Origin: Marisediminitalea alba
GTDB lineage: Bacteria > Pseudomonadota > Gammaproteobacteria > Enterobacterales > Alteromonadaceae
DNA length: 43,107 bases
Assembly (NCBI RefSeq): GCF_002993365.1
Contig: NZ_PVNP01000021.1
Span: 1 to 43,107 of the forward strand
Direction of reading: 5' to 3'
Shown: piece by piece, positions 8,018-19,504 of the stretch
Layout: each line of letters begins with the position of its first letter
Numbering within the stretch: position 1 is the first letter of the stretch
Position numbers and translations under genes: made by a program
Notes under the pieces: model-generated
Told to the model about the DNA's origin: nothing
Seen by the model: only the letters and a program-made list of their open reading frames with translations
The model's database searches: none

Positions 8018-9880
8018 TTGTTTATACCGGCCCGTTGGCGATATCTGTGGTTATTTTTTGTTGTGCTGGTGTGCGCTCTGGTATTTCGATTAGCCTTCGT
8101 TGACCGCTTTAATGAATTAAAACAGCCTTATGAAATTCGCCAGGGCGCGCTTATCGACCAGGCAGCCCTGCTTATTAATACCCGCCTCAGTCTGGTAGAA
8201 ACGCAAATCCGATTATTTCGCCACGAACTTGAGTTGCTCAACCCCACGCAAGCTGAGCTTGAGCCTGCCATGATCTCCATGTTTAAGCTTTACAGCGACA
8301 CTCTGCAGGTTCGCTGGATTGACGAACAAGGCTTTGAGCAGGTAAGACTCAATAAAACTGCCGACAATAACGTAGGGGTAGTACTCACCGACGAGTTGCA
8401 AAACAAACGGAACCGCTACTATGTTGAGGCCGGCCTCGCACTGGCTGACGATGAAGTATTTATTTCTCAAATAGACCTCAATGTGGAGCAAGGCAAGGTA
8501 GAGTGGCCATTCCAACCCACTTTACGTGGCGTAATCAAGGCCAGCTTAGCAAGCATGGGCGATGGCCTGTTGGTCATTAATTTTGATTTACGCTCATTAC
8601 TGAATGAAGTGGCTGCCTTAAGTGAAACAAACATTCAGTTATTGGTAGCTGCCGGTGAAGACCGCTGGATAGTTCACCCGGATGAAAACCAACTATGGCG
8701 CAGCGATCTTAAACTGGGAGCGACAGGGATTGAGACGGACCTTCCCAAACTGGCGCGCTTAATTGAGGATGACGGCCTCGCGCAGGGTGCTGAAGATAAC
8801 AATCAACTCTATACCGCACAGCTTATTGCATCACCTTATCAAAGCGAATCGAGTTTGCAGGATATTGTCGTCATCACTCAAACCGCTCCCTTGGTGCTAA
8901 GTAGCCTTAAAAATCAGGCACTGCTTCGGGCTGCGTTACTGGCTATTGCTACAGGCATTGCAGGTGTGATTTTGCTAACCTTGTACTCGCGGCACCTACG
9001 TGAAGTTAACGAACTGAGTGTGAAACTGGAGCATGAACGCGACAATCTTAAAACCACACTGGAGCGGCAGTCTTCGCTTATTAATGAACTGGCCGAAACC
9101 AAAAAGCTATCATCGTTGAGTATTATGGTGGCGGGCCTCGCCCATGAGCTTAATACCCCGGTAGGAGCGACTCAGCTGGCACTCTCCAGTCAGGCGTCGT
9201 TACTGGATAATTTGATAGAAAATAAGAACACCGGCCTGACCAAGTCGGCATTCGACAACTACCTGGAGCAGTCCGGTAAAACCTTGCAACAGGCTCAGCG
9301 TAATAATCAGCGGGCTATCGAGTTGATTCAGAGTTTTAAACGCCTTACTTTCGAACGGGCCAATAATGAACTCAATACATTTAATGTGGCCCAGCACCTT
9401 GATGACCTCTGCAAGTCGATGCACGGCATGCTGCACAAGCACAACATAAGGCTCGAAAATAAGCTTCCAAACCATATCACCCTTACCGGTTATGCCGGCG
9501 CGTTTAGCCAGATAGTGCAGATTATTATTAGCAATGCTATCGATCATGCGTTTGAGAATATGGCCGGAGCGTGCCTGGAATTAAGCTGCGAATACCGTGG
9601 TCGTGATGTGGTGGTGACTATCCGCGACAACGGCAAGGGCATTAAGGCTGATGAATTACCGCATATTTTTGAGCCCTTTGTTACCTCCAAACGGCAACAG
9701 GAACACACCGGGCTGGGTTTGCATATGGCCCGGGTCTGGATTGAACAGGCTTTTTCCGGTGATATTAAGGTTGAATCATCACCTGGTGTGGGTACCACTT
9801 TTGAGCTGACATTCCGTTCGGCGCGCAAACTGGCAGAGCAAATAGCCAAAAATAAGATCCCGGAAAACCCATTTACCTGA
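8018..9880 (+). CDS. Membrane sensor histidine kinase
   Basis: 620 aa. TM1 is at about residues 9-27, a periplasmic sensor domain at about 28-300, TM2 at about 303-323, then a coiled coil (about 325-362). The HisKA-like H-box is GLAHELNTPVG with H376, and the ATPase domain has an N-box (ISNAIDHAFENM), G1 (IRDNGKGI), an F-box and G2 (TGLGLHMA). No receiver or HPt domain is attached. The start is TTG at 8018, chosen because AAGAAGGAAG lies 5-6 nt upstream and the protein then begins with a positively charged lead into TM1. It is 21 bp downstream of the receiver-EAL gene, which is the likely phosphorylation partner. Confidence 0.92.
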   Translation: MFIPARWRYLWLFFVVLVCALVFRLAFVDRFNELKQPYEIRQGALIDQAALLINTRLSLVETQIRLFRHELELLNPTQAELEPAMISMFKLYSDTLQVRWIDEQGFEQVRLNKTADNNVGVVLTDELQNKRNRYYVEAGLALADDEVFISQIDLNVEQGKVEWPFQPTLRGVIKASLASMGDGLLVINFDLRSLLNEVAALSETNIQLLVAAGEDRWIVHPDENQLWRSDLKLGATGIETDLPKLARLIEDDGLAQGAEDNNQLYTAQLIASPYQSESSLQDIVVITQTAPLVLSSLKNQALLRAALLAIATGIAGVILLTLYSRHLREVNELSVKLEHERDNLKTTLERQSSLINELAETKKLSSLSIMVAGLAHELNTPVGATQLALSSQASLLDNLIENKNTGLTKSAFDNYLEQSGKTLQQAQRNNQRAIELIQSFKRLTFERANNELNTFNVAQHLDDLCKSMHGMLHKHNIRLENKLPNHITLTGYAGAFSQIVQIIISNAIDHAFENMAGACLELSCEYRGRDVVVTIRDNGKGIKADELPHIFEPFVTSKRQQEHTGLGLHMARVWIEQAFSGDIKVESSPGVGTTFELTFRSARKLAEQIAKNKIPENPFT

Positions 9881-10000
9881 AGAGAGACCCCTTCAAAGCG
9901 ATAGTCCGGCAGAAAATCCTAAACATATCAGTATTTTTTGCTACTATAATTTTGATATCTCCCACTCATTCACTTAACGCAAGTTGAACAGCGCACAATT

Positions 10001-11428
10001 ATGACAACCAAAAAGAAAACAGCTAAACCCAACTATCAATTTGATGCGATCGTTATTGGTACCGGTCCTGGTGGTGAAGGTGCTGCCATGCAGCTGGCCA
10101 AGGCAGGCAAACGGGTCGCAGTAATAGAGAAATATCATGCAGTGGGTGGAGGCTGTACGCACTGGGGAACCATCCCGTCAAAAGCGTTACGGCATTCGGT
10201 GAGTCGTTTAATTGAATATAACAACACGCCGTTATTCGCCGATAATCACGTATCCCGCAGTCTGACCTTTTCCGACATTATGAAACATGCCAGCGGCGTT
10301 ATTCATAGTCAGACCCGGCTTCGTTCTACCTTTTACGATCGCAACAGAGTTACGTTGATTCATGGCGAAGCAAGCTTTATTGATGCTCACACCATTGAAA
10401 TCACCCGCAATGACGGCTCTAAAGAAATTATCACTGGCGAAAAAACTGCTATTGCTACCGGTTCACGGCCGTATTGTCCTAAGGATATCGACTTTAACCA
10501 TCCGAGAATTTATAACTCTGATACCATTTTAAATCTCGACCATGAACCGCAATCCATCATTATTTATGGAGCGGGGGTTATCGGTACTGAATACGCGTCG
10601 ATATTCCGAGGATTGGGCGTAAAGGTCGACCTGGTAAATATGCGCGATCGGTTGCTTTCATTTCTTGATGCCGAGATTTCTGACGCCCTGAGTTATCACT
10701 TATGGAATAACGGCGTGGTGATCCGCCATACCGAAACGTACAGCTCGGTAGAAGGCAGAGAAGACTCGGTTATCTTAAACCTGGAGTCCGGCAAACGGAT
10801 GCGCGCCGACTGCCTGCTGTTTGCAAACGGTAGAACCGGTAACACCGATATGCTTAAGCTGGAAAACATCGGTCTTAAAGCCGATTCCCGTGGCCAGCTT
10901 AAGGTTAACCACAATTATCAGACCGAGGTAGATAACATTTATGCCATCGGTGATGTCATTGGCTACCCCAGTCTGGCATCAGCTGCCTATAACCAGGGTC
11001 GCTTCGCTGCTGAAGCCATGTTACACGGCAACGCTAATGCGCAGTTGGTTGAAGATATCCCAACCGGTATCTATACCATTCCTGAGATCAGCTCGGTGGG
11101 TAAAAATGAGCAGGAGCTCACACAGCTTAAGATCCCTTACGAAGTAGGCCGAGCTCAGTTTAAGCACCTAGCCAGAGCACAAATTGCGTCTACTCAGGTG
11201 GGTAGCTTAAAGATTCTGTTTCACCGTGAGACTAAAGAAGTTTTGGGTATTCACTGCTTTGGTGAACGTGCGTCGGAAATTGTTCACATCGGCCAGGCGA
11301 TTATGCAGCAACAGGGCGCCAGTAACACTATTGAGTATTTCATCAATACCACGTTTAACTACCCCACTATGGCCGAAGCCTATCGGGTGGCCGCACTCAA
11401 TGGTTTAAACCGGGTCTTTACTGACTAA
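10001..11428 (+). CDS. sthA: Soluble pyridine nucleotide transhydrogenase
   Basis: 475 aa FAD flavoprotein that moves hydride between NADPH and NAD+, balancing the two pools in the cytoplasm. The N-terminal FAD motif is [14 protein letters not shown] (about residues 21-34). The active-site segment [18 protein letters not shown] carries one Cys where disulfide reductases have CxxxxC, which is the SthA signature. A second nucleotide motif ([15 protein letters not shown]) and the dimerisation domain follow. The ATG at 10001 has no clear ribosome binding site. TATAAT at 9945-9950 may be its -10 element. A strong terminator follows. Confidence 0.97.
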   Translation: MTTKKKTAKPNYQFDAIVIGTGPGGEGAAMQLAKAGKRVAVIEKYHAVGGGCTHWGTIPSKALRHSVSRLIEYNNTPLFADNHVSRSLTFSDIMKHASGVIHSQTRLRSTFYDRNRVTLIHGEASFIDAHTIEITRNDGSKEIITGEKTAIATGSRPYCPKDIDFNHPRIYNSDTILNLDHEPQSIIIYGAGVIGTEYASIFRGLGVKVDLVNMRDRLLSFLDAEISDALSYHLWNNGVVIRHTETYSSVEGREDSVILNLESGKRMRADCLLFANGRTGNTDMLKLENIGLKADSRGQLKVNHNYQTEVDNIYAIGDVIGYPSLASAAYNQGRFAAEAMLHGNANAQLVEDIPTGIYTIPEISSVGKNEQELTQLKIPYEVGRAQFKHLARAQIASTQVGSLKILFHRETKEVLGIHCFGERASEIVHIGQAIMQQQGASNTIEYFINTTFNYPTMAEAYRVAALNGLNRVFTD

Positions 11429-11443
11429 TCATCAGGCCCTTAA

Positions 11444-11477
11444 AGGAAAAAAACCGGAGATAAACTCCGGTTTTTTT
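11444..11477. terminator. Terminator, probably bidirectional
   Basis: ACCGGAG (11453-11459) / CTCCGGT (11465-11471) is flanked by an A run on the left and a T run on the right. It can therefore end both sthA (plus) and the convergent small gene (minus). Confidence 0.9.
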
Positions 11478-11496
11478 ATTCAGTCAATGCTGAAGG

Positions 11497-11805
11497 CTAT
11501 TTCTGCTCGGTGGCGTTACGCACTAACAGTGCGTCTCTGTGAGCGACGATATCGATAGTCATTTCTTCGACATTAAAAGTCATAGTTGCCATCGCGTACT
11601 TGCTGCTGTTGGTATCAGCAGCTTCAACAATAGTTTGTTGAGCAGCCCGGAAGTCCATGTTGTTGCTGATTTTATCAACCATACATGTACTATTAATTTC
11701 AAACGTCTTCGCATCCATACAAGAAAATGCTTTATCGTTACCGGTGTCAGCATGCGCCACACTAGCTCCAGCAAGCAACAGTGATGCTAATACAACTTTA
11801 CGCAT
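11497..11805 (-). CDS. Small exported protein, unknown function
   Basis: 102 aa. The start at 11805 (MRKVVLASLL) is preferred over an upstream ATG at 11877 because AAGGAGA sits about 7 nt before it and it opens directly into a signal peptide with an Ala-x-Ala-type end (SVAHA). The mature part (about 82 aa) has two cysteines (SCMDAKTF and STCMVDK) that could form a disulfide in the periplasm. I do not recognise a family. It is convergent with sthA and shares its terminator. Confidence 0.8.
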   Translation of the reverse strand: MRKVVLASLLLAGASVAHADTGNDKAFSCMDAKTFEINSTCMVDKISNNMDFRAAQQTIVEAADTNSSKYAMATMTFNVEEMTIDIVAHRDALLVRNATEQK

Positions 11806-11937
11806 GAGATAATCTCCTTTTGTTAACGATAATTTTACTTTACTGTATTTTTGTCCAATTAGCAAACGCCAAATCACAGCTATATGACAGTAATATTACA
11901 GTGAGTGTAACAAAGCAAAAAAATTCGCTAATTGCGT

Positions 11938-14169
11938 TTAGTCTGCGTTTCTTTCGGCCAGAAACTCTACCAGGCTGGTAAATGGCATGGGGCGACCAAA
12001 CAGATAACCCTGAGCTTCATCACAGCCGAGCTTGATCATAAAGCTCGCCTGCTCGCGTTTTTCAATGCCTTCGGCAATGGTGGTAAGGCCTAGTTTACTG
12101 CCGAGTGTCACAATGGTCTCGGCAATGAAGGCGGTTTCGCCGGGACGGATTTCGGCCACAAAGGAGCGGTCTACCTTGAGGCGATCCAACGGCAGCTTTT
12201 GCAGGTAACTCATAGACGAAAAGCCGGTACCAAAATCATCAATGGCGATGGTCACGCCAAATTGTTTCAGGTCTGTGAGTGCATCGATGACGATTTGTGG
12301 TTCATCCATCACCACACTCTCGGTAATTTCGAGCTCAAGTAAACTGGGGCTGATACCAGATTCGGTAATTAAACGTTTGATGCTTTTAACAAACTGCGGA
12401 TCCCGGAACTGCGGAATCGACACATTTACCGCAACCCGTAAGTTCGGATAACCCAGATTCGCCAGTTCCTGAAGACGTTTACAAGACTCCTCAACCACCC
12501 AGTAGCCAATATCAACAATCAGCCCGGAATACTCGGCCAGAGGCACAAACTCAGCCGGTGAGATAAAACCACCGTTACCGTCAGGCCAGCGTAATAAGCC
12601 TTCCATGCCAATCACTTTTTCGCTGGAAAGGTCGACCTGCGGCTGAAACCAGAGTTCCAGTTTGCGGGCAGTAAAATCGTTGCGCAGACGACGGATCATA
12701 TGCAGTCGCCAGGTAGTTTGCTCTTCGATTTCCGGGGCAAAATACTCAAAGTTGGTAGTGGGGATTTTCTTGGCCCGGTTAAGTGCGATGTTGGTGCGCT
12801 TGAGAATATCCACGCCGGCTTCGGGCTTACGCCCCAGCAAACACAAACCAATTGTGACATTCAGTGGCATAGTGTTATCACCGGCACTGAAGGGCTGCTG
12901 AAAAGCCTGATTAATCAGTGCCGGAGTCACCTTATCAGCTTTACCAAACAGGCCAAATACGTCTGCTGCGATACGGCTTTTTTTAACCTCTGCACCAAAG
13001 CAGTTATTTAACCGCTGCGCCACGGCTTTAAGAAGTTCGTTACCGGCTTCCTGCCCTAACCCGTCGTTAATATCTGAAAACTGGTTAATATCAATTAACG
13101 CCGCGCAGAGCTGCTCCTGGGTGTGGTAGTTTTTTGAGTGGTCGAGAATATTAATAAATTCGTTGCGGTTGGGCAGCCGTGTGAGCCAGTCTCTGAAGGC
13201 AGCGTTTCTGAGCTCATGAAACAGATACACGTTCTCATAACCTACAGAAATACTCGACAGGAACACTTCCAGCAGTTGTTTATCCAATTCGCTGATTTCA
13301 CTGTGCAGGTTTAAGTACACAGCGGCTTCAAAGCCTGAGCTATTTAAGTAAAGCACGGATACGCCGGCTTCAAAGATATGCTTCTTAAGCCGTAAACAGC
13401 GGCTGACATGCTCTACTATCAGGGCATTATGCAACGACTCGATACGTTCGTTTATGTAGGTGGCGTAATCGCCGGCCGCGCCGAGCACGTAAACACCATC
13501 ATCGTCGCGATCTAGCACAGACCCCGCCCGGGCACACACAATGCCTTCGGCCTCTAGCCCTACCATCGAGCTGATTTGAGTAACGATCCCCTCACAAAAT
13601 CCTTTAATGGAATGCTCTTCCAGCAAATTGGAGGCTGAGTGGATGATTTTCTGTAAACCAATCCGGCTTTGATTAATGGTCAGAATTTGCTGATATGACC
13701 GCACCGAAGAAATGACCGTGGTAAGCAATTTTGCCCGGGTCAGCTCTGTTTTGGTTTTGTAGTCATTAATATCATAGGTTTTAATGACTTCTTCTTCAGG
13801 GGCAAAACCTGGCTGGCCGGTACGCAGAATTATTCGCGGCTCATGGTGATTCAGTGTTTCACGCAGATAGCGTACTACTGTCAGGCCGGCGTCATCGGTT
13901 TCCATCACTACATCGAGCAAAATAATAGCAATGCTGCTGCCGTATTCATCGAGTATGGTTTTGGCTTCTGTGCCGGAATAGGCATGGAGAAAGTTTAACT
14001 TGCGGTCGTGAACTTCAAGATCAGATAAGGCCAGGCGGGTAACGGTATGAATTTCTTCATCATCATCTACGATCAAGATATTCCATTCTCTTTTATTGCT
14101 ATGTTCTAATTCCTGATGGGTGTCTTCATCAAGAAATACCAGCTCGTCGTTATCGTATTCCGCGGACAT
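11938..14169 (-). CDS. Receiver-DUF3369-GGDEF(degenerate)-EAL protein
   Basis: 743 aa, the same length and domain order as the gene at 5765. The receiver has an acidic triplet D35-D37 and phospho-acceptor D86 in ILLDVVMETDD. DUF3369 is at about 155-325 and a GGDEF domain at about 330-485, with the signature replaced by RIAADVFGLF. The EAL domain reads EGLLRW instead of EALLRW and keeps NVSIPQ, ELEITES, DDFGTGFSSM, KVDRSFV and AEGIEKREQ. Phosphodiesterase activity is likely, since EGL variants are often active. No kinase gene adjoins it, so it may share the kinase at 8018 or use a distant one. It is transcribed alone and divergent from the TIGR03899-like gene. Confidence 0.9.
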   Translation of the reverse strand: MSAEYDNDELVFLDEDTHQELEHSNKREWNILIVDDDEEIHTVTRLALSDLEVHDRKLNFLHAYSGTEAKTILDEYGSSIAIILLDVVMETDDAGLTVVRYLRETLNHHEPRIILRTGQPGFAPEEEVIKTYDINDYKTKTELTRAKLLTTVISSVRSYQQILTINQSRIGLQKIIHSASNLLEEHSIKGFCEGIVTQISSMVGLEAEGIVCARAGSVLDRDDDGVYVLGAAGDYATYINERIESLHNALIVEHVSRCLRLKKHIFEAGVSVLYLNSSGFEAAVYLNLHSEISELDKQLLEVFLSSISVGYENVYLFHELRNAAFRDWLTRLPNRNEFINILDHSKNYHTQEQLCAALIDINQFSDINDGLGQEAGNELLKAVAQRLNNCFGAEVKKSRIAADVFGLFGKADKVTPALINQAFQQPFSAGDNTMPLNVTIGLCLLGRKPEAGVDILKRTNIALNRAKKIPTTNFEYFAPEIEEQTTWRLHMIRRLRNDFTARKLELWFQPQVDLSSEKVIGMEGLLRWPDGNGGFISPAEFVPLAEYSGLIVDIGYWVVEESCKRLQELANLGYPNLRVAVNVSIPQFRDPQFVKSIKRLITESGISPSLLELEITESVVMDEPQIVIDALTDLKQFGVTIAIDDFGTGFSSMSYLQKLPLDRLKVDRSFVAEIRPGETAFIAETIVTLGSKLGLTTIAEGIEKREQASFMIKLGCDEAQGYLFGRPMPFTSLVEFLAERNAD

Positions 14170-14297
14170 CTTGTTTACGTTGTGACCAATATTATTAGTA
14201 TCCTACCCCTAATATAGACCTTTGCATAGTAAACTTCCTATACACTAAAGTCGAAACAGGGTATTTTTAGTTATGTGTTTACGGCGAATGTTATAAG

Positions 14298-15200
14298 ATG
14301 AAAATACCCACGCACACATCAGCCACGCAGTGGACCAGCGCTACCAGTAAGGAACGTAAAGTCCCTAAGCCTGCCAGTGAAGAACCTTCATCCGCCAAAC
14401 GCCGCTCTACACAGCATAGTAGTTCAACTCAACACCGTATAACCCATTGGTTTTCATCCATCGGCATTGAGCAATCGGCGCTGGATTACTCCACTCAGCC
14501 GTCCAGGCAGATAGCTCAGTATCAAAGCCTGCGCGAACAGAAGCGACTGGCTAACCTGCAAAAAATTATGTCAGTAGCTTTATCCGTTTCCAGCGGCGAA
14601 CAGTCTCAGGAGCAGGTCGACCCGGACTGGTTTCATTCGTTTATTTCCATGGCTGAAAATATTTATTCCCCTACCATGCAGGAATTGTGGGGCAAGATTC
14701 TGGCAGTGGAAGTGCAGCGACCAGGCAGCTTTTCACTACGGAGTCTGGAAACGCTGACAAAACTCACCCAACGGGATGCAGGTTTATTCAGCAAGGCTTG
14801 CCAGTTAGCCTGTCGGCGCAACAGTGACCCGGCACCAATTATCATTACCGGGTACCATCAACAACCCGGATTACTTAATGCCTTGTTTCCGGCCCCGGCC
14901 GCACAAACCCAACTGGCTCAGTTTGGCTTGTCTTACACTGATATTCTGGCACTGGGCAGCATGAAATTATTGTATGCCACAGAGATAGAAACCGGCCTGC
15001 TGGACAAGGGAGCATCCATGACCCTGAAGTTTTCAACCGAAAGTTTGACGTTAGAAGCGAAAAGTAGGCAATTGCTGATGACGTATTATAAGTTTACTTC
15101 GGTGGGCAGTGAGTTGGCACGCTTGTTACCAAAACAAAAGTCTGAGGCATTTACTGCACATATTAAATCGCTGTTTACCCCACATTTTGATGTGGAGTAA
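14298..15200 (+). CDS. TIGR03899-family protein
   Basis: 300 aa, no signal peptide. The first 55 residues are polar and low in complexity (Ser/Thr/Lys). The body carries the pattern SPTMQELWGKILAVEVQRPG, then FSLRSLETLTKLTQRDAGLF, typical of the TIGR03899/DUF2806-like group of gammaproteobacteria. The function is unknown. The ATG lies about 10 nt after GGCGAA, a weak ribosome binding site. It is convergent with cysH with only about 11 bp between stop codons; a small hairpin (15180-15195) lies in its last codons. Confidence 0.8.
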   Translation: MKIPTHTSATQWTSATSKERKVPKPASEEPSSAKRRSTQHSSSTQHRITHWFSSIGIEQSALDYSTQPSRQIAQYQSLREQKRLANLQKIMSVALSVSSGEQSQEQVDPDWFHSFISMAENIYSPTMQELWGKILAVEVQRPGSFSLRSLETLTKLTQRDAGLFSKACQLACRRNSDPAPIIITGYHQQPGLLNALFPAPAAQTQLAQFGLSYTDILALGSMKLLYATEIETGLLDKGASMTLKFSTESLTLEAKSRQLLMTYYKFTSVGSELARLLPKQKSEAFTAHIKSLFTPHFDVE

Positions 15201-15211
15201 ACAACCATTTT

Positions 15212-15961
15212 TTAGATACCGTCACCGAATTCGTGCAGGCCGCATTCACGCTTAAGCCCGAAGAAGCGGGTATCCTGCTCGCTCATCCCTTCCTGCAGTG
15301 ACTGAGTGGTATGCCAGTCACCAATGGAAACATAACCCTGCTCCCACAGTGGGTGATAAGACAAGCCATTATCTTTAAGGTAATAATGCAGGTCTTTATT
15401 CGACCAGTCGATAATCGGATACAACTTAAACTGGTTGCCAGAGCGCTGCAGTACGGGCAAATGCTGACGTGTATCCGCCTGGCTACGACGCAATCCGGCA
15501 AACCAGGTTTGTGCCTCAAGCTCTTTTAACGCCCGTTGCATAGGCTCAACTTTGTTCATCTTGTTGTAACGCTCGATACCGTCGATGCCCTGCTCCCACA
15601 AGCGGCCGAAACGCGCCTCTTGCCAGGCGGGTGAGATATCGCTGCGATACACCTTTAAGTTGAGCTTGAGCTGCTCTGCCAGTTCGTCGACAAACCGGTA
15701 CGTTTCCGGAAACAGATAACCGGTATCGGTTAACACAACCGGAATATCAGGCTTTGCCTGGGTAAGTAAATGCAGCATAACCGCAGACTGCGCGCCAAAG
15801 CTTGACGACACAATATGGTTACCCGGCAAATACTCCAGGGCCCACCGGATACGCGCTGACGCATCCAGTGTTTCCAGCAGCTGATTGATCGCCGCCAGTT
15901 CCTCATCAGTAGTATCGGAGGTAACCGGTCGACGAATCGATTGAAGATCGTGATCAGTCAT
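15212..15961 (-). CDS. cysH: Phosphoadenosine phosphosulfate reductase
   Basis: 249 aa. It reduces PAPS to sulfite with thioredoxin or glutaredoxin in assimilatory sulfate reduction. It shows the [14 protein letters not shown] nucleotide-binding segment, a [13 protein letters not shown] segment and the C-terminal [11 protein letters not shown] with the catalytic Cys. The CC...CxxC cysteines that bind an iron-sulfur cluster in APS reductases are absent, so PAPS is the expected substrate. Its start overlaps the end of cysI by 8 bp, as expected for the last gene of a cysJIH operon. Confidence 0.97.
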   Translation of the reverse strand: MTDHDLQSIRRPVTSDTTDEELAAINQLLETLDASARIRWALEYLPGNHIVSSSFGAQSAVMLHLLTQAKPDIPVVLTDTGYLFPETYRFVDELAEQLKLNLKVYRSDISPAWQEARFGRLWEQGIDGIERYNKMNKVEPMQRALKELEAQTWFAGLRRSQADTRQHLPVLQRSGNQFKLYPIIDWSNKDLHYYLKDNGLSYHPLWEQGYVSIGDWHTTQSLQEGMSEQDTRFFGLKRECGLHEFGDGI

Positions 15962-17666
15962 AAAAATCCTGAGCGGAGTTGATCACCGGGGCAATCACGC
16001 CTGTGCGCACTACGAAATCGCCGAATGACTCATTCGCTTCACGCGAGCCGGCCCACTGGCCAAGAAGCTCATCGAGAATAGTCATGATTTCCTGCTCGGT
16101 GATGTTTTCTTTAAACATACGAGGAATACGGGTCCCTTCGCGGTTACCACCTAAGTGCAGGTTGTAACGGCCCGGCCCTTTACCCACCAAACCGACTTCA
16201 GCCAGCATGGCGCGACCACAACCATTCGGACAACCGGTTACCCGGAAGATCACGCTTTCGTCGCTTAAACCGTGCTTAGCCATTAGCTCGTCGAGCTGAT
16301 CTACTGCACCGGGTAAGAAGCGCTCGGCTTCCGCCATTGCCAGCGGGCAGGTTGGTAACGCTACACAAGCCATGGAATCTAAACGCTGTGCCGATACGTC
16401 TGGCTGAATTAAACCATGCTCTCTGGCCAGCGCTTCAATAGCCTCTTTCTGATCGGCTGGTACGCCCGCCACAATCAAATTCTGGTTAGCCGTCATGCGA
16501 AAATCACCTTTATGGATTTTGGCAATTTCGCGGCAACCGGTTTTCAGGGTTTTCCCCGGGTAATCCAGAATCCGGCCGTTTTCGATAAACAGCGTTAAGT
16601 GGAATTTACCGTCGATGCCTTCTACCCAGCCAATGCGATCGCCACGGCTGGTGAATTCATAGGGCTTGCTTTCAGCAAAAGTAACACCGGCACGCATTTC
16701 GACTTCAGCGCGGAAGTTATCCACACCAACACGCTCAAGGGTATACTTGGTTTTCGCATTTTTACGATTCACCCGGTTACCCCAGTCACGCTGGGTGGTG
16801 ACCACGGCTTCAGCAACCGCCAGCGTATGCTCTAACGGGATAAAGCCAAAGTCGTCGGCCTTACGCGGGAAGGTGGTTTTGTCGCCATGAGTCATGGCCA
16901 GGCCACCGCCCACTAATACGTTAAAGCCCACCAGCTTGCCGTTTTCAGCAATTGCCACAAAATTAAGGTCGTTAGCGTGAACGTCTACGTCGTTTTGCGG
17001 CGGAATAACCACGGTGGTTTTAAACTTACGGGGTAAGTAGGTATCACCCAGGATTGGCTCCTGATCGGTGGTTTCTACTTTCTCACCATTTAACCAAATC
17101 TCGGCATAGGCGCGAGTTTTAGGCAGTAAGTGCTCACTAATCTTAGTGGCCCAGTCGTAAGCTTGCTGATGTACTTCCGACTCAACCGGGTTAGAGGTAC
17201 ACAGCACATTACGGTTAACGTCACCGGCTGTTGCAATTGAGTCAATACCTACGGAATTAAGGGTTTGGTGCATCAGCTTAATATTCGGTTTTAACACGCC
17301 GTGAAACTGGAACGTCTGACGGGTTGTTAAACGAATACTGCCGTACATGGTGTACTCATCGGCAAACTTGTCGATGGCCAGCCATTGCTCAGGGTTACAC
17401 ACACCACCCGGTAAACGGGCACGCAGCATTACGTTATGCAATGGCTCTAATTTTTGCTTGGTACGCTCTGCGCGGATGTCACGGTCGTCCTGCTGATACA
17501 TGCCGTGAAAGCGGATCAGCTGAAAGTTATCTGCGGTAAAGCCACCGGTTAACGGATCCTTGAGATCCTGCTCAATGGTGCCGCGCAGATGACGACTCTC
17601 TGCCTTAAGGCGTTCGTTGTCGGCCAGTTTGCCTTCAACAATAAAAGGAGACTTAGTATCGCTCAT
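15954..17666 (-). CDS. cysI: Sulfite reductase hemoprotein beta subunit
   Basis: 570 aa. It holds siroheme and a 4Fe-4S cluster and carries out the six-electron reduction of sulfite to sulfide. The cluster cysteines are visible in [20 protein letters not shown] and in [20 protein letters not shown]. The N-terminal siroheme-binding repeat (residues about 80-130, [12 protein letters not shown]) is intact. Its ATG overlaps the cysJ stop codon in the TAATG arrangement, pointing to coupled translation. Confidence 0.97.
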   Translation of the reverse strand: MSDTKSPFIVEGKLADNERLKAESRHLRGTIEQDLKDPLTGGFTADNFQLIRFHGMYQQDDRDIRAERTKQKLEPLHNVMLRARLPGGVCNPEQWLAIDKFADEYTMYGSIRLTTRQTFQFHGVLKPNIKLMHQTLNSVGIDSIATAGDVNRNVLCTSNPVESEVHQQAYDWATKISEHLLPKTRAYAEIWLNGEKVETTDQEPILGDTYLPRKFKTTVVIPPQNDVDVHANDLNFVAIAENGKLVGFNVLVGGGLAMTHGDKTTFPRKADDFGFIPLEHTLAVAEAVVTTQRDWGNRVNRKNAKTKYTLERVGVDNFRAEVEMRAGVTFAESKPYEFTSRGDRIGWVEGIDGKFHLTLFIENGRILDYPGKTLKTGCREIAKIHKGDFRMTANQNLIVAGVPADQKEAIEALAREHGLIQPDVSAQRLDSMACVALPTCPLAMAEAERFLPGAVDQLDELMAKHGLSDESVIFRVTGCPNGCGRAMLAEVGLVGKGPGRYNLHLGGNREGTRIPRMFKENITEQEIMTILDELLGQWAGSREANESFGDFVVRTGVIAPVINSAQDFYD

Positions 17667-19504
17667 TAGTAGACATCCTTCTGATATCGTTTCGCTTTGC
17701 GCAGTGAAAGTAAGTAAGCCTTGGCTTCTTCATCACTCTTACCACCGTGGGTCCTGAAGATTTCAAGCAGCGCACTTTCAACATCTTTGGCCATTTGGTT
17801 AGCATCGCCACACACGTACAGGTGAGCGCCTTCTTCTAACCACTGGTAAACCTCCTTGCCTTCTTCAAGCAAGCGGTGCTGAACATAAATCTTGTCTTTC
17901 TGATCACGCGAGAAAGCAAGGCTGATTTTGCTCAGCAGGCCACTTTTCACGTAGCCTTGCCACTCAAGCTGATACAGGAAGTCCTGAGTAAAGTGAGGGT
18001 TACCAAAGAACAACCAGTTTTTACCTTCAGCGCCCTGGGCATCACGTTCCTGCATAAACGAGCGGAACGGTGCGATACCGGTACCCGGACCAATCATGAT
18101 CACCGGCGTATCCGGATTTTCCGGCAGACGGAAGTTATCGTTTGGCTCAACAAATACTTCTACTTCACTGCCTTCTTCAAGACGCTCACACAGATAGCCT
18201 GATGCGCCGCCCTGATGACGATTACCAAAGGCATCGTAATCAACGTGGGCAATGGTTAAATGCACTTCGTCTTCTACTTCAGACTGGCTTGATGCAATCG
18301 AGTACAGACGCGGTGTTAACGGACGACAAGCTGCCACAAATTGCTCAGCTGTAACCGGATGCGGATGGTCACGAACAATATCGATAATCTGGCGATCGGC
18401 CAGATAGTCACGCAGTGCAGCTTTGTCTTCCAGCAACTTCGCTAATGCTTCACAGCCGGAGGCTTCCTGATAGGCTTTTACAAAACCCGGATAGCTCAGG
18501 GTAAGCTCCAGCTTATTGATCAGCGCTTCTTTAAACGACAGCGTGTGTTCGGCAACGGTGACTTCCTGATCGGCAGAGGCCTGGATCAGAGTAATAATCT
18601 CGTCGGCCAGTGTTGCATCGTTCTTAAACCAAACGCCCAGCGCGTCACCGGCCTGATAAGTAATACCAGAATCTTCCAGACTGATTTCGATGTGGCGGAT
18701 ATCTTTAACCGAATCACGCCCCGTAATTTTTTGCGAGGTTAACAAGGTTGCCTGATAAGGCGCTTTCTTGGTGTATACCTGCGCCGCGGTGCCGGCAGCT
18801 ACTGCAGAACCAGTTTGCATGGCAACGGCGGCTGAACCTGCTGAAGTGAAATCGTCTTTTAACGTTTCGATCAGTTTGGCAACCCAGGCCTCGGCTTCAG
18901 CCTCATAATCCACATCGCAGTCTACGCGAGGCACAACCAGCTTACCGCCGAGCTTCGCCAGACGCTCGTCGAAGTCTTTACCGGTTTGGCAGAAGAATTC
19001 ATAGCTTGAATCGCCTAGCGACAACACTGCGTATTTCAGCTTATCCACTTTAGGGGCTTTCTTAGTGCCAAGGAACTCATGTAACTCAATGGCATCATCA
19101 GGCGGCTCGCCTTCACCATGGGTACTGGCCACAATAGCCAGGTGAGTTTCATTTTTAATCTGGCGCGGTTTGTAATCGGCCATACTGATTAATTTGCTGG
19201 AGTAACCTGCCGCTTCAACCTTAGCTTGTAACGACTGGGCAATACCCTTGGCGTTACCGGTTTGAGAGCCGAATAAAATGGTTAATACCGGCGCTTTTCC
19301 GGCCGCCGCTGGCACGGCAGCAGCCTGCCCTTGCGGTAACGCTTGTCCGGACGCTGCCAGACCCGCCAGGTAACCACTTACCCAGGTTAATTGCTGTGCG
19401 TTCAGCCCAGAGATCGACTGGGTGATCGCATTCCATTGCGGTTCACTCAGAATTGCTCCCGGTGCACCGACTGAACTGTTTTGGTTGTTAGAATTTGCTG
19501 ACAT
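17666..19504 (-). CDS. cysJ: Sulfite reductase flavoprotein alpha subunit
   Basis: 612 aa diflavin reductase passing electrons from NADPH through FAD and FMN to CysI. The flavodoxin domain starts at [16 protein letters not shown] (about residue 77). The FAD domain has RLYSIASSQ and [10 protein letters not shown], the NADPH domain has [18 protein letters not shown], and the protein ends with the family's KRYQKDVY. First gene of cysJ-cysI-cysH. The start codon lies directly next to a perfect 13-bp inverted repeat (19505-19545), whose stem includes part of the only purine-rich stretch that could serve as ribosome binding site. Confidence 0.97.
   Translation of the reverse strand: MSANSNNQNSSVGAPGAILSEPQWNAITQSISGLNAQQLTWVSGYLAGLAASGQALPQGQAAAVPAAAGKAPVLTILFGSQTGNAKGIAQSLQAKVEAAGYSSKLISMADYKPRQIKNETHLAIVASTHGEGEPPDDAIELHEFLGTKKAPKVDKLKYAVLSLGDSSYEFFCQTGKDFDERLAKLGGKLVVPRVDCDVDYEAEAEAWVAKLIETLKDDFTSAGSAAVAMQTGSAVAAGTAAQVYTKKAPYQATLLTSQKITGRDSVKDIRHIEISLEDSGITYQAGDALGVWFKNDATLADEIITLIQASADQEVTVAEHTLSFKEALINKLELTLSYPGFVKAYQEASGCEALAKLLEDKAALRDYLADRQIIDIVRDHPHPVTAEQFVAACRPLTPRLYSIASSQSEVEDEVHLTIAHVDYDAFGNRHQGGASGYLCERLEEGSEVEVFVEPNDNFRLPENPDTPVIMIGPGTGIAPFRSFMQERDAQGAEGKNWLFFGNPHFTQDFLYQLEWQGYVKSGLLSKISLAFSRDQKDKIYVQHRLLEEGKEVYQWLEEGAHLYVCGDANQMAKDVESALLEIFRTHGGKSDEEAKAYLLSLRKAKRYQKDVY

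Noticed and set aside
15180..15195. CCACAT/ATGTGG hairpin at the end of the TIGR03899-like gene as a terminator
   Set aside because: The T run lies 11 bases beyond the stem, too far for a normal intrinsic terminator.
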